Of a stretch of DNA of 64,000 bases, positions 8,334-17,000 are shown piece after piece. The notes under the pieces are model-generated. The model was not told where the DNA came from, searched no databases, and was given only the letters and a program-made list of their open reading frames with translations. Numbering within the stretch: position 1 is the first letter of the stretch; every line of letters starts with the position of its first letter. A program made the position numbers and the translations under genes. Source of the DNA: Alkalitalea saponilacus (lineage in GTDB: Bacteria > Bacteroidota > Bacteroidia > Bacteroidales > Marinilabiliaceae); the NCBI RefSeq assembly GCF_900168165.1, contig NZ_FUYV01000002.1, positions 303,628 through 367,627 on the forward strand, read 5' to 3'.

Positions 8334-9820
8334 GACTCTTTTCTGAATGTAGAAGAAATACTATATCGGTTTTCAATAACTTTTTTTACAGCAAGACCTG
8401 AAAAATATGGAAACAGGATTAAACCTGCCAGACCTATTCCCCCAATTACGGAAAATGCAACTACCTGACTAAAAAAGAAAGATAATCCAGCGACAATAAT
8501 CAAAGGAATTCCCATCACAGGAACTGCAAGTAGAAACTGTGCACATCCCATACCTTCCATATTCCAAGTACCACCAGCATTTAGGTTGACGGGTTTGGGT
8601 TGCCATAAGGCAAGCCAAACAGTGATATTCAGATTAACACCCACATTGTATAAAAAAGCGGCCAGATGAAGATATACTATTTGCCATCCGAAATAAGCAT
8701 AAGGAAGTGACAGAATCAGCATAAATGATATGGCCAGCATATAAAGTAGGTATTTGCCCCTTATTAAATGGGAAATACCATCAGGTTTATTCATATAAAA
8801 GTCGAAATGGGAACTGTTCCAGCTTAAAAATAACTGACCAAAATTCATCCCAAACATACCCGTAATAAAAATGGCCGGTAAGATAAGGACAGCGCTTATG
8901 GAACCATCTTCATTAAAATATTGCGGGTTATTATAAAAGATAAAACCATACAGCAAAAACAAAACACTGGTAAACAGAAAGGTTCTACCCTTTTTATGTC
9001 TCAAAATCAATTGCCATTCAAGTATGGCAATATCACCCAGGAAACCAAATCGGGATAAGATTCCCGGAGTATAGTTATAAAAATTGTACCCGGCTTTCTT
9101 TACATCATCTTCAAGATGGGTGTGCAGTTTAAAACTTCTAAATACAAGAAGAAAGAAAAACAACATAACAAGCAACAGTCCGAAAAAGGGAATGATGCTA
9201 CTTGCAGCAAACTCAAAAAATGGCTGCAATCGGGTCAGGAAAACGAGATAACCAAAGTGATCCAGAGCAAGCGTCAATGCAACCAACGCCATAAAAATTA
9301 AAAACCCTTTGAATCCCCTTTCAGTTTTGAGCTTTAGAAGAATTACCAGCCAATGCAGAGTGAAACTTATGGCCAGCAATGTGCCTAACCATAAAAAACC
9401 TGATGTGCTTCCGTAAAACGGAATCACTGCCTGGCGTGCAAATGGTAAAAACATGACCAAAACCAAAAGGCTCATTGGAGACATCAGAGACTTTAGAAGT
9501 AACCAAAAAGTAAGCAGGGACTTTGGAACAGGCAAGTGAATGAAAGGAGAAATATTGGCACCGGGAACTTTTTGAAAAAAGTAACGAAGCAACAACTCCA
9601 TCAGGAAAAAGTGAACCACATAGGTGTTCACCACATAAAAAACATCATCACTTCCTGTAAGAGACTGAATTACGCTGGGCAGAGCTCCTCCTATAAGAAA
9701 AAGCCAAAATAAAACAAACATCATTGAAAAACCTGCAAAGATGTTGACAAGAATATTCTTTGCAAGATTGGAAGACCGAAATAACTGCTTAAACTCAAGC
9801 TTAATAAGTTCTAATATCAT
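8330..9820 (-). CDS. ABC-2-like permease, DUF5687 family
   Basis: A 496-residue integral membrane protein with about 11-12 hydrophobic segments and a charged N-terminus (ELIKLEFKQLFRSS), like exporter permeases. The N-terminal and central sequence match the DUF5687 group found beside ABC ATPases in Bacteroidota. It overlaps the ATPase gene downstream by 4 bp, so the two are expected to form one complex. Substrate unknown. Confidence 0.8.
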   Translation of the reverse strand: MILELIKLEFKQLFRSSNLAKNILVNIFAGFSMMFVLFWLFLIGGALPSVIQSLTGSDDVFYVVNTYVVHFFLMELLLRYFFQKVPGANISPFIHLPVPKSLLTFWLLLKSLMSPMSLLVLVMFLPFARQAVIPFYGSTSGFLWLGTLLAISFTLHWLVILLKLKTERGFKGFLIFMALVALTLALDHFGYLVFLTRLQPFFEFAASSIIPFFGLLLVMLFFFLLVFRSFKLHTHLEDDVKKAGYNFYNYTPGILSRFGFLGDIAILEWQLILRHKKGRTFLFTSVLFLLYGFIFYNNPQYFNEDGSISAVLILPAIFITGMFGMNFGQLFLSWNSSHFDFYMNKPDGISHLIRGKYLLYMLAISFMLILSLPYAYFGWQIVYLHLAAFLYNVGVNLNITVWLALWQPKPVNLNAGGTWNMEGMGCAQFLLAVPVMGIPLIIVAGLSFFFSQVVAFSVIGGIGLAGLILFPYFSGLAVKKVIENRYSISSTFRKES

Positions 9821-9845
9821 TTTTGGGCATGGTAAAGTGAATACA

Positions 9846-9853
9846 CAAAAATA
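9846..9853 (-). promoter_or_regulatory. Candidate -7 element for the ABC exporter operon
   Basis: On the minus strand this reads TATTTTTG, an exact TAnnTTTG match, about 26 bp before the permease start codon. The -33 region reads GGTG where TTTG is expected, so the support is partial. Confidence 0.4.
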
Positions 9854-9900
9854 GAACTTTTGTTTACAGCATTCACCTTACCGGCACAAAAAATTAAAAA

Positions 9901-11409
9901 TCAGAGAAACTCTCGCCAGTTGCTTTCATTATTATATACCTCAATTGCATTAACTTGTCCGGTATGGTGGTATCCAGACATCAGCATTTCGATTTCCTGC
10001 TCCAGAACCTTGACAGCATTTTCAATGAGCTGACCATTAAAACCTTTTGCTCCTAATTTAAGAACCTGTTCCATGCAAACAACTCGTCCCACAACCTGAC
10101 CCAATTCTACCATTTTTCGCTGTGGTAAAGAGGTCTCAATCTTAAAATCCAGAATGGATTTTAAACGTTCTGAAGCATTTGATGTTAAAGAATTTGATTT
10201 CAAACTATTAAAGAGATTAAATTCTTTGGCCTTTTTCATCAGTTTAACCAATCCTTCTGAAATTTGCGCGTACAAAATATCATTTGAACCTTCAAAAATT
10301 TGAAATGGCCGGCTGTCGGTAATACCTCTACCGGCAATGTGATTTATTTTGTAAGCCTGTGCACCCACCAATTGAGTGGCCGATTGAGCCGCTTCCTGCA
10401 TCATATCCGTAACCACACTTTTAACTGAATTGGCTTCAAGTCCGTTCAGACTTAAATCATTTTCTATTCCGGCTACTTTGCTGCTGTTGTGGCACATGGC
10501 CGAGGTGATGGTAAAATATGCCTGTAACCTGGCCAGACGTTGCTGCACCTGATCGTAGCTGAGAAGATTTCTGCCTCCTATTTGTCGATCCCTTGCATGT
10601 GCAATGGATTCATCCATTAACCGATGAATAAAACCCATGGCCATTCCCGGGAATTGCATCCGGCTTCGGTGAAGCAAATCCAACATCATCTTTACCCCGG
10701 TGGTTTCAGGAATCAACCGCCGTGATGAAGGTATCTGTACATCCAGTATGTTTCGTCCATAAGGAATCTGGTACAATCCAAGATTTTCGTATACCTCATC
10801 TACTTTTATTTGCTGATTGGGTTCATTCACATCACAAATAAAAAAATCAATATCCCGTTTAAGTTTTCCTTCGGGCGACATTTCTCTGGCGGTAAGTAGC
10901 CAAAAATCAGCCCAACCTGTTAATCCTGCCCAGTGTTTTGTTCCCTGTATATGATAATTTCCATCATTCTCTGAAAAAGAGGATTGCATGTTTAGTGCAT
11001 CACTACCAAAGTCAGGTTCTGTAATCATTAAACCACCCATGTTTTGATTATTGATAAATCGATCAAAAACATGTTTTTTTGACTCTTCGTTGGCATATTT
11101 AGCTACAGGTTGAAGAAACAACGCTGAATTTATGCCAAAGGTCAACGAAAGTGCAAGTGATTCATAGGATGCAGCTGCCAGCAGGCTAATATTCTCTTCC
11201 ATTTTACATCCACGACCGCCGTACTCGACAGGTATTCCGACTGAAAGCGGATTGACATTCATAATCTCCCGCATGACAAATGGTGGCATTCCTCTCTTCA
11301 AAGCCATTTGATCAATGTCGCCACGCACATGAAAAACATTTTTCATGGCCGCTTTTAACTCATTCAGAAATGCCTCAAATGGCATTTCCTGAAAATTACT
11401 CTTACTCAT
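9901..11409 (-). CDS. Acyl-CoA dehydrogenase family protein
   Basis: An FAD-dependent enzyme introducing a double bond in acyl-CoA. From ATG at 11409 the product has 502 residues; an in-frame start at 11484 would add 25 residues with no family counterpart. Visible are the FAD-binding segment MITEPDFGSDALNMQSS and the IQGTKHWAGLTGWADF region. A catalytic-Glu-type motif IFEGSNDILYAQ corresponds to YEGT in MCAD. An extra helical C-terminal domain continues to the end, as in long very-long-chain or FadE-like enzymes. No beta-oxidation partner is adjacent, so chain-length preference is unknown. Confidence 0.85.
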   Translation of the reverse strand: MSKSNFQEMPFEAFLNELKAAMKNVFHVRGDIDQMALKRGMPPFVMREIMNVNPLSVGIPVEYGGRGCKMEENISLLAAASYESLALSLTFGINSALFLQPVAKYANEESKKHVFDRFINNQNMGGLMITEPDFGSDALNMQSSFSENDGNYHIQGTKHWAGLTGWADFWLLTAREMSPEGKLKRDIDFFICDVNEPNQQIKVDEVYENLGLYQIPYGRNILDVQIPSSRRLIPETTGVKMMLDLLHRSRMQFPGMAMGFIHRLMDESIAHARDRQIGGRNLLSYDQVQQRLARLQAYFTITSAMCHNSSKVAGIENDLSLNGLEANSVKSVVTDMMQEAAQSATQLVGAQAYKINHIAGRGITDSRPFQIFEGSNDILYAQISEGLVKLMKKAKEFNLFNSLKSNSLTSNASERLKSILDFKIETSLPQRKMVELGQVVGRVVCMEQVLKLGAKGFNGQLIENAVKVLEQEIEMLMSGYHHTGQVNAIEVYNNESNWREFL

Positions 11410-11542
11410 AAAATAACAGATATCAGATAAACATAATTTCGTCCGGCAAGATGACTCAATTTTAGAATCAATCATCTCAACCATAAGATAAGAACACCTA
11501 AACGTGATTAAAGTTCTTCAAATCAATAATCAATTACAGACC

Positions 11543-11573
11543 ATTGCATGTTCCGCTTTTTATCTTAACTTTG
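11543..11573 (+). promoter_or_regulatory. Promoter for the cold-shock-domain gene
   Basis: ATTG (11543-11546), 19-base spacer, TAACTTTG (11566-11573): a good match to the Bacteroides TTTG-N19-TAnnTTTG promoter. The start codon at 11603 implies a short 5' UTR of ~20 nt. Confidence 0.65.
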
Positions 11574-11602
11574 TCCTCTAATATTAAAATTAATCATTAT
11601 TT

Positions 11603-12145
11603 ATGGCAAGATCACAGGAAACTTTTGGAAAAAAAGAAAGAGAAAAGAAGAAACAAAAAAAGAAACAGGACAAGGAAAAGAAAAAAGAGAACCGCCAAAA
11701 GCAGGGTCTTGATGATATGATTGCCTATGTTGATGAGAATGGAAACATCACCTCTACGCCTCCCGATCCGGGGAAAAAGAAAAAAGAAGTAAAGATTGAA
11801 GACATCGAAATAAGTGTATCCCGTCAAAAGGATCCTGATCCGGAAGATTTGATTCGTCATGGGATAGTAACCTACTTTAATGACTCCAAAGGATATGGTT
11901 TTATTAAAGACCTTGAAACCCAGGAAAGCGTTTTTGTTCATTTAAATGGGCTGCTTGACAGAGTTCGTGAACGCGACAAGGTGATTTTTGAAACGGAAAA
12001 AGGGCCTAAAGGACTAAATGCCATTAAAGTAAAATTTGAACCCAAGGTAGAAAAACCGGCACCTGCTCCGAAACCCACTGAAAAAGAGAATCCAACAAGC
12101 GAAGACAAACAGGATAACGGAGATAAAACTACTCCATCAGAATAA
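11603..12145 (+). CDS. Cold-shock-domain protein with lysine-rich N-terminus
   Basis: A 180-residue protein. Residues ~10-35 are almost entirely Lys/Glu/Arg. A linker (DDMIAYVDENGNIT) follows, then a cold-shock domain (~86-150) with the RNP1-like SKGYGFIKD and the RNP2-like SVFVHLNGL. The tail is Pro/Lys/Glu-rich and disordered. Cold-shock domains bind single-stranded RNA or DNA; the basic N-terminus would add non-specific nucleic-acid affinity. This extended architecture is common in Bacteroidota. It has its own promoter and a strong terminator, so it is monocistronic. Confidence 0.88.
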   Translation: MARSQETFGKKEREKKKQKKKQDKEKKKENRQKQGLDDMIAYVDENGNITSTPPDPGKKKKEVKIEDIEISVSRQKDPDPEDLIRHGIVTYFNDSKGYGFIKDLETQESVFVHLNGLLDRVRERDKVIFETEKGPKGLNAIKVKFEPKVEKPAPAPKPTEKENPTSEDKQDNGDKTTPSE

Positions 12146-12177
12146 ACAAACAAAGATTTTATAATATTGAATTTTCA

Positions 12178-12215
12178 CCTTTTAGCCAATTTCAAATTAG
12201 CTAAAAGGTTTTTTT
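12178..12215 (+). terminator. Rho-independent terminator after the cold-shock gene
   Basis: Arms CCTTTTAGC (12178-12186) and GCTAAAAGG (12200-12208) with additional pairing inside the loop (AATTT/AAATT), followed directly by seven Ts. Confidence 0.85.
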
Positions 12216-12278
12216 GCGCTTTCTTCTGGCAAAAAGCGCAAATAAATATCTCAATCCAAGGTTTAATGGTAACGGACA

Positions 12279-12321
12279 ACAAGGTGGCCTGCCATTATGT
12301 CACAACAAGATCACACCTTGT
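12279..12321. promoter_or_regulatory. Inverted repeat ACAAGGTG...CACCTTGT
   Basis: Two 8-bp perfect arms separated by 27 bases, ending two bases before the 15-bp inverted repeat at 12324. Either part of a regulatory array for hsp20 or chance; the spacing is long for one dimer site. Confidence 0.35.
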
Positions 12322-12323
12322 GC

Positions 12324-12361
12324 CATATTGACATTTTTCGGTTCGTAAAAATGTCAATATG
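12324..12361. promoter_or_regulatory. Perfect 15-bp inverted repeat upstream of hsp20
   Basis: Arms CATATTGACATTTTT (12324-12338) and AAAAATGTCAATATG (12347-12361) around an 8-base loop. There is no T-tract after the hairpin on either strand, so a terminator is unlikely. It is not the CIRCE element. An operator or a stable 5' UTR hairpin are the main possibilities. Confidence 0.55.
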
Positions 12362-12440
12362 ACCGGTTTATGCAACTGGCATTTGGTTTGCAATCCTTCT
12401 ATCAGAATCAATAAAAAATAAATGTTTAACTAAAATATTT

Positions 12441-12446
12441 AGGAGG
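12441..12446 (+). promoter_or_regulatory. Strong Shine-Dalgarno AGGAGG for hsp20
   Basis: A full AGGAGG lies 8 bases before ATG 12455. Most genes in this window have no recognisable Shine-Dalgarno, as is usual for the phylum, so this site is exceptional and fixes the start codon. Confidence 0.75.
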
Positions 12447-12454
12447 ATTAAGCT

Positions 12455-12895
12455 ATGACTATTGTAAGAAGATTCAACAACCAAATGCCTGACATTTCAA
12501 ATATTTTTGATGATTTCTTTGGTGGTGATTTCTTTAACTCACCAGCATCTTCAGGCAGACGTTCAGTACCATCAGTAAATGTTCGCGAAACACAGGACGA
12601 ATATGAAATTGAAGTAGCGGCTCCGGGTCTGAACAAAGACGACTTTAAAGTAGAGGTAAACAACAATGTGCTAACCATTTCGTGTGAGCGCGACGAAAAC
12701 AAAGAAGAATCAGAAAGAGGATACACCCGCCGAGAATTCTGTTACACAGGCTTCCGTCGCTCATTCGCCATTCCGCGCAACGAAGTGGATGAATCAAAAA
12801 TTGATGCCGCATATAAGGATGGAATCCTGCGAATCAAACTTCACAAACGCGAAGAGGTAAAACCAAAACCGGCAAGAATGATTGAAATCAAGTAA
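12455..12895 (+). CDS. Small heat shock protein, Hsp20/alpha-crystallin family
   Basis: An ATP-independent holdase that keeps unfolding proteins soluble for DnaK or GroEL. The 146-residue product has a short Phe/Asp-rich N-terminal arm (IFDDFFGGDFF). An alpha-crystallin domain spans ~40-138, including EIEVAAPGLNKDDFKVEV and the closing DGILRIKL. A terminal I-E-I (I-X-I/V) motif near the last residues serves oligomer docking. Length and architecture are typical. The gene has an unusually strong ribosome-binding site and inverted repeats upstream, and ends in a bidirectional terminator shared with the convergent porP-like gene. Confidence 0.95.
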   Translation: MTIVRRFNNQMPDISNIFDDFFGGDFFNSPASSGRRSVPSVNVRETQDEYEIEVAAPGLNKDDFKVEVNNNVLTISCERDENKEESERGYTRREFCYTGFRRSFAIPRNEVDESKIDAAYKDGILRIKLHKREEVKPKPARMIEIK

Positions 12896-12900
12896 ATTTT

Positions 12901-12936
12901 AAAACGCTCATTGACCATAGTCAATGAGCGTTTTTT
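12901..12936. terminator. Bidirectional terminator between hsp20 and the porP-like gene
   Basis: Arms AAAACGCTCATTGAC and GTCAATGAGCGTTTT around the loop CATA, with Ts following on the plus strand and an A-run preceding it. It can stop transcription from both convergent genes. Confidence 0.88.
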
Positions 12937-12937
12937 A

Positions 12938-14008
12938 TTACCTAAATAAACGCCTGTTGTTACGTCGGTATTTCTGAGCCTCATTAAACAATGGATTAGC
13001 ACTTTCGCTGCAAGGAACCGCCGGACGACGACCTCCCAAACGCATCTGTTGATTAAACTCATAAATTAGCGATAACTCGTGAGCCCCGGCACTTTGAAGC
13101 CCCAAACCTGATATGGTAATATCGTAACTGTATCCAACTCTGAAAGGTCCATATTTATAGCTCATCAAAACGATTAGAGCGTCATGATTTATGCGATTGT
13201 CAACTTTCGAAAAAACTGGTAATCCACGATACCAAATCCCTAGTTCTATTGGGTTATTAAACCAGTAAACACCTGCATCAAGTTGATTAAACCCATGTTG
13301 ATGCTGGTATCGGAAACTGGTTGCAAAAGCTCGTTCCTGATTTGTCCTTCGCCGCTGCTGAGTCCAGATATTGGCTCCTCCAAACAATACATATTTTCGA
13401 TTTAAGCGTACCTCCTCACCCAGAAAGGATTCTGTTGGCTGCGTTAAATGGTCAATGGTTAAACCAACCCAGAGATATGGGTTATATACCAACCCTGAAG
13501 CTGCAAAATCCACAAAATCCATGCGCTCATTTGACAATCTTTCCCATGAACCCGACGCACCACTGCCTATCTGCTCATCACCAAACACAAGTTTACTAAA
13601 ATCCAACGCCCGGCTGCCATAGGCAAACTGAAGCCCCGGAACAAAATGCCACTGATTGTTCAACTGCAAATTGTAGCTGTATTGCAAAGCCACGTGAGTA
13701 AACGTGAGGTTGGCACTACCTGCCCGATCCTGAATAATCTGAATTCCCACACCACTATTAAACTGGTTAAAGAAATTATCAAACGAAACGGCAGAAGTTG
13801 AAAAAGCTTTGGTGATTCCCGGCCACTGGTTGCGATAATTCATAACCAACCGTCCTCCATCCGTAGCTCCGGCCAACGATGGACTTAAATATAATGGAGC
13901 GGCGTAAAACTGAGAAAAATGCAAATCCTGAGCCTTCAGGCTCACTCCACAAGCCAAAACAGATACCAAAAACAGGTACTTTATTCTATTTATCCAACAA
14001 ATCCTCAT
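12938..14008 (-). CDS. PorP/SprF family type IX secretion membrane protein
   Basis: A 356-residue outer-membrane beta-barrel. It has a signal peptide (~1-26, ending SLKAQ) and the family's characteristic start (DLHFSQFYAAPLYLSPSLAG, then an NYRNQWPGI segment). Beta-strand-like alternation continues to the end. In Flavobacterium johnsoniae SprF is needed to secrete the adhesin SprB, and PorP is a T9SS component of Porphyromonas. This gene lies only 10 bp after a giant PKD protein carrying a type B C-terminal signal, the same arrangement as sprB-sprF. It is therefore probably the dedicated secretion or anchoring partner of that adhesin and not the core PorP. Confidence 0.9.
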   Translation of the reverse strand: MRICWINRIKYLFLVSVLACGVSLKAQDLHFSQFYAAPLYLSPSLAGATDGGRLVMNYRNQWPGITKAFSTSAVSFDNFFNQFNSGVGIQIIQDRAGSANLTFTHVALQYSYNLQLNNQWHFVPGLQFAYGSRALDFSKLVFGDEQIGSGASGSWERLSNERMDFVDFAASGLVYNPYLWVGLTIDHLTQPTESFLGEEVRLNRKYVLFGGANIWTQQRRRTNQERAFATSFRYQHQHGFNQLDAGVYWFNNPIELGIWYRGLPVFSKVDNRINHDALIVLMSYKYGPFRVGYSYDITISGLGLQSAGAHELSLIYEFNQQMRLGGRRPAVPCSESANPLFNEAQKYRRNNRRLFR

Positions 14009-14018
14009 TCAAAAATCA

Positions 14019-17000
14019 TTATCTTATCAGTGTAACATCGCCCGCTCTCACCCTCATCTTTCCATCAGCCGTTTTATAACGAACCCTATAAATATAGACT
14101 CCTTGAGGAGCCAACCTGTTTTGCTGATAACCATCCCAACCAATGTCTATATCATTACTTTCAAAAATAAGCTCACCCCAACGTGTATATATCTGTAACT
14201 GATACTCAATAATTCCCTTTTGTGTAGTTGGATAAAACACATGATTTCTCCTGTCTCCCAACTCATATCTCCCGCCAGATGGCCCCGATGGATTGGGAGT
14301 GAACGCATTTGGAAAAGCCAAATCGCCTCCCTGTTCCACCGTTAAGGCTTCTCTGAAAACATACTGATCCGTACAACCATCATTATTGGAAACCTGAAGC
14401 GTGACATCATAAACGCCTACTCCGCTGTACTGATGAGTGGGTGAAAAATCTGTAGAGGTTACCCCATCGCCAAAGTCCCACAAGTATGATGTTGCACCAA
14501 TTGACCTGTTTATAAAAGCCGGAGAATCATCGGGAATATAAAGCAAACGGGGAACAACCTCGAACATAGCTACAGGGTTTTCAAACACGATAATTTGTAA
14601 ATCTTCCGCTTCGCTGACTCCTCCAGGTCCGGTTGCAGTTAACCTGACATTATAAGCTCCAGGCGTTCGAAAAACATGAACCGGCTCAGCTTCTTGCGAC
14701 ATTCGGCCATCGCCAAACTCCCATAAAAAAGTATTGGCATCGACTGTATTGTTTCTGAATTCAACAGTAAGCGGAGGACATCCGCTTACTGGGTCGCCAT
14801 AGTCAATCACGGGAAGCATAGGATGTATCAATAGATTCTGGGCAAACACATCGCTACACCATTCACTGTATGCAGTAAGAACAATCGTGTAATTTCCCGA
14901 AACACCATACTGATGCTGACCAGGATGAGCGCCATCAAAAACGTTTCCATCACCAAATTCCCAATGATAATCCCAATTGGCTCCTTCCGTAAGATTTTCA
15001 ATTGAGACCTCTCTATCCGGCATTTGCATTTCAATAGGAGAAACTAAAAAATTTGCATTGGGAGAAGGGAAAACTGTTACTTCTGCAAAAGCTGTTGACT
15101 CGCAAGAAAACGCGTTAATACCGGTAACACGGGGAGTAAATACGACCGGTTCATCACCTTCATTAACATATGTATGGACAACTTCACGACCAGGACTACC
15201 GGTGTTGCCATCACCAAAATCCCAATCATAACTTACAGCTCCCGATGTCGCCGAAAATACAACTTCAAGAGGAGAACATCCTTCCAATGGGGTTGCACTG
15301 AGCGATAAAACCGGAACCGGATAGACCGTTATCGGGATTTCCACCGAATCGATGCAGCCAAAATTGTTCTCGGCAAACATCCAGACCGGATATAACCTGA
15401 CAAAACTCTCCTCGTTTCCAAATAAGTATTCCGGAGTAGCTTCTTCGGAATTGGCAGCTTCCTCCTCAAAAACCCATTGGTAACTATCGGCCCCGATAGA
15501 AGTATTCGTAAACTGAACCTGCAAAGGAGCACATCCGGCATTAGGTAAAGCAGAAGCTCTTGCCCGCGGAGATGGAGCTACCTCGATGGGAAAAGTATAG
15601 CTATCGTTGCAATTGTAAACGTTTGTTGCAGTTAAAGTGATGGAATAAGTTCGAATGTCACCAGTAAGATTTTCATAAATAAAAGAAGGTTCCGTTTCGG
15701 TAGAAACAGCTCCCCCACCTAATTCCCAATGATATTCGTCGGCATCGGTGGATTGATTATAAAATGTAACTTGGTAAGGAGAACAACCCCTTTCCGGCAG
15801 AGGATCTACCAAAGCCACAGCCTGTGGCATAAATTCAATCTCCACTTCAGCAAAGCCTCCGCAATTTGCGGCAGTGGCTTCAGTCCATCTAAATATGTAT
15901 ACCCCGGCGTCAGAAACAACAGCTCTGGTTTCCGACATGTTCTCATCATCAAAGGCAACACTTCCCTCTCCCGATTGCAAAGACCAATAACCTGTTCCTT
16001 CATCAGGAAATGCTTCAAGAACTATTTCTGTTCCACAAACAGAAGCATCATCCATAATGCCAGGCGAAGGAACCTCCGAAAATATAATCGTTACAATATC
16101 GCTGGCAACACATCCATCCAAATCTACTAACCAACGAAACTCGTATGTCCCGGATTCCGTTACGGTTACGGATGTCTGTGCATCAGCAACATTGGTAAAA
16201 GTGACATCACCGGCTCCCGAAACCAATGACCATACCCCTGAAGCATTCGCAGGTTCCACAGAACCTCCCAATTCATAAACCAATTCACATACTTCATCAT
16301 CAGAGCCGGCACTAACAACCGGCTGTTCATTTACAATAATTGTGATGGTTGCTTCGCTGCTGCAATCTCTGTCATCAGTTACCCTATACAGATATTCAAA
16401 AGTTCCTGTCTCGTTAGATAAAAACTCAGGATTTGGCACGTCTGTTCCTGAAAGCAGATCCAAATGGTCTCCTTCCCACTCGTGAAGGACATAAACTCTT
16501 GAACCGCCAGTAGTAATGGGATTCAAGCTCATCGGCACTCCCTGGCAGGCTTCCACAACTGGCGGGTTAAATTCTATCTCTACCGGCTCAATTTCTATAA
16601 GAATACTCTCAGTTGCTCCACAATTATATTCATCTGAGACAGTTACCGAAAGATTATAACTCCCAATATCTGTGGTAAAAAAAACAGGATCGGCAATTGT
16701 GGTATTGCTTAACGGATCGGTATCACCTGTCCAGTTAATATCTAATGGCGGCGTACCACCAGCTATTTCTACATCCAGATATTGTTCCAAACCGGGACAA
16801 AGGTAAAATGCATCACCGGCAATTAGATCGATAACAGGGGATTCTCGAACCTCTATCTGCACGTTCCCTGATGCTGAACACCCATTTACATCCGTCACAA
16901 AATACTCAATGGTATGTAAACCCGGCCCGGCTTCGGAGGGATAAAACCAGCGGGAGTTGGGATTAATCATTCCCGGCCCACTCCAGGTTCCGCCTGTTGT

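Larger units (their letters stand above)
12146..12454. other. Intergenic region upstream of hsp20
   Basis: Besides the cold-shock gene's terminator, the region holds two nested or successive inverted repeats (12279-12321 and 12324-12361) and a strong Shine-Dalgarno. No canonical TTTG/TAnnTTTG pair was found between 12362 and 12454, so hsp20 transcription may use another sigma factor or start further upstream. Confidence 0.5.

Noticed and set aside
11612..11941. 109-codon minus-strand frame, Phe/Leu-rich
   Set aside because: Mirror of the AAG/AAA-rich cold-shock gene; TM-like look is an artefact of composition.
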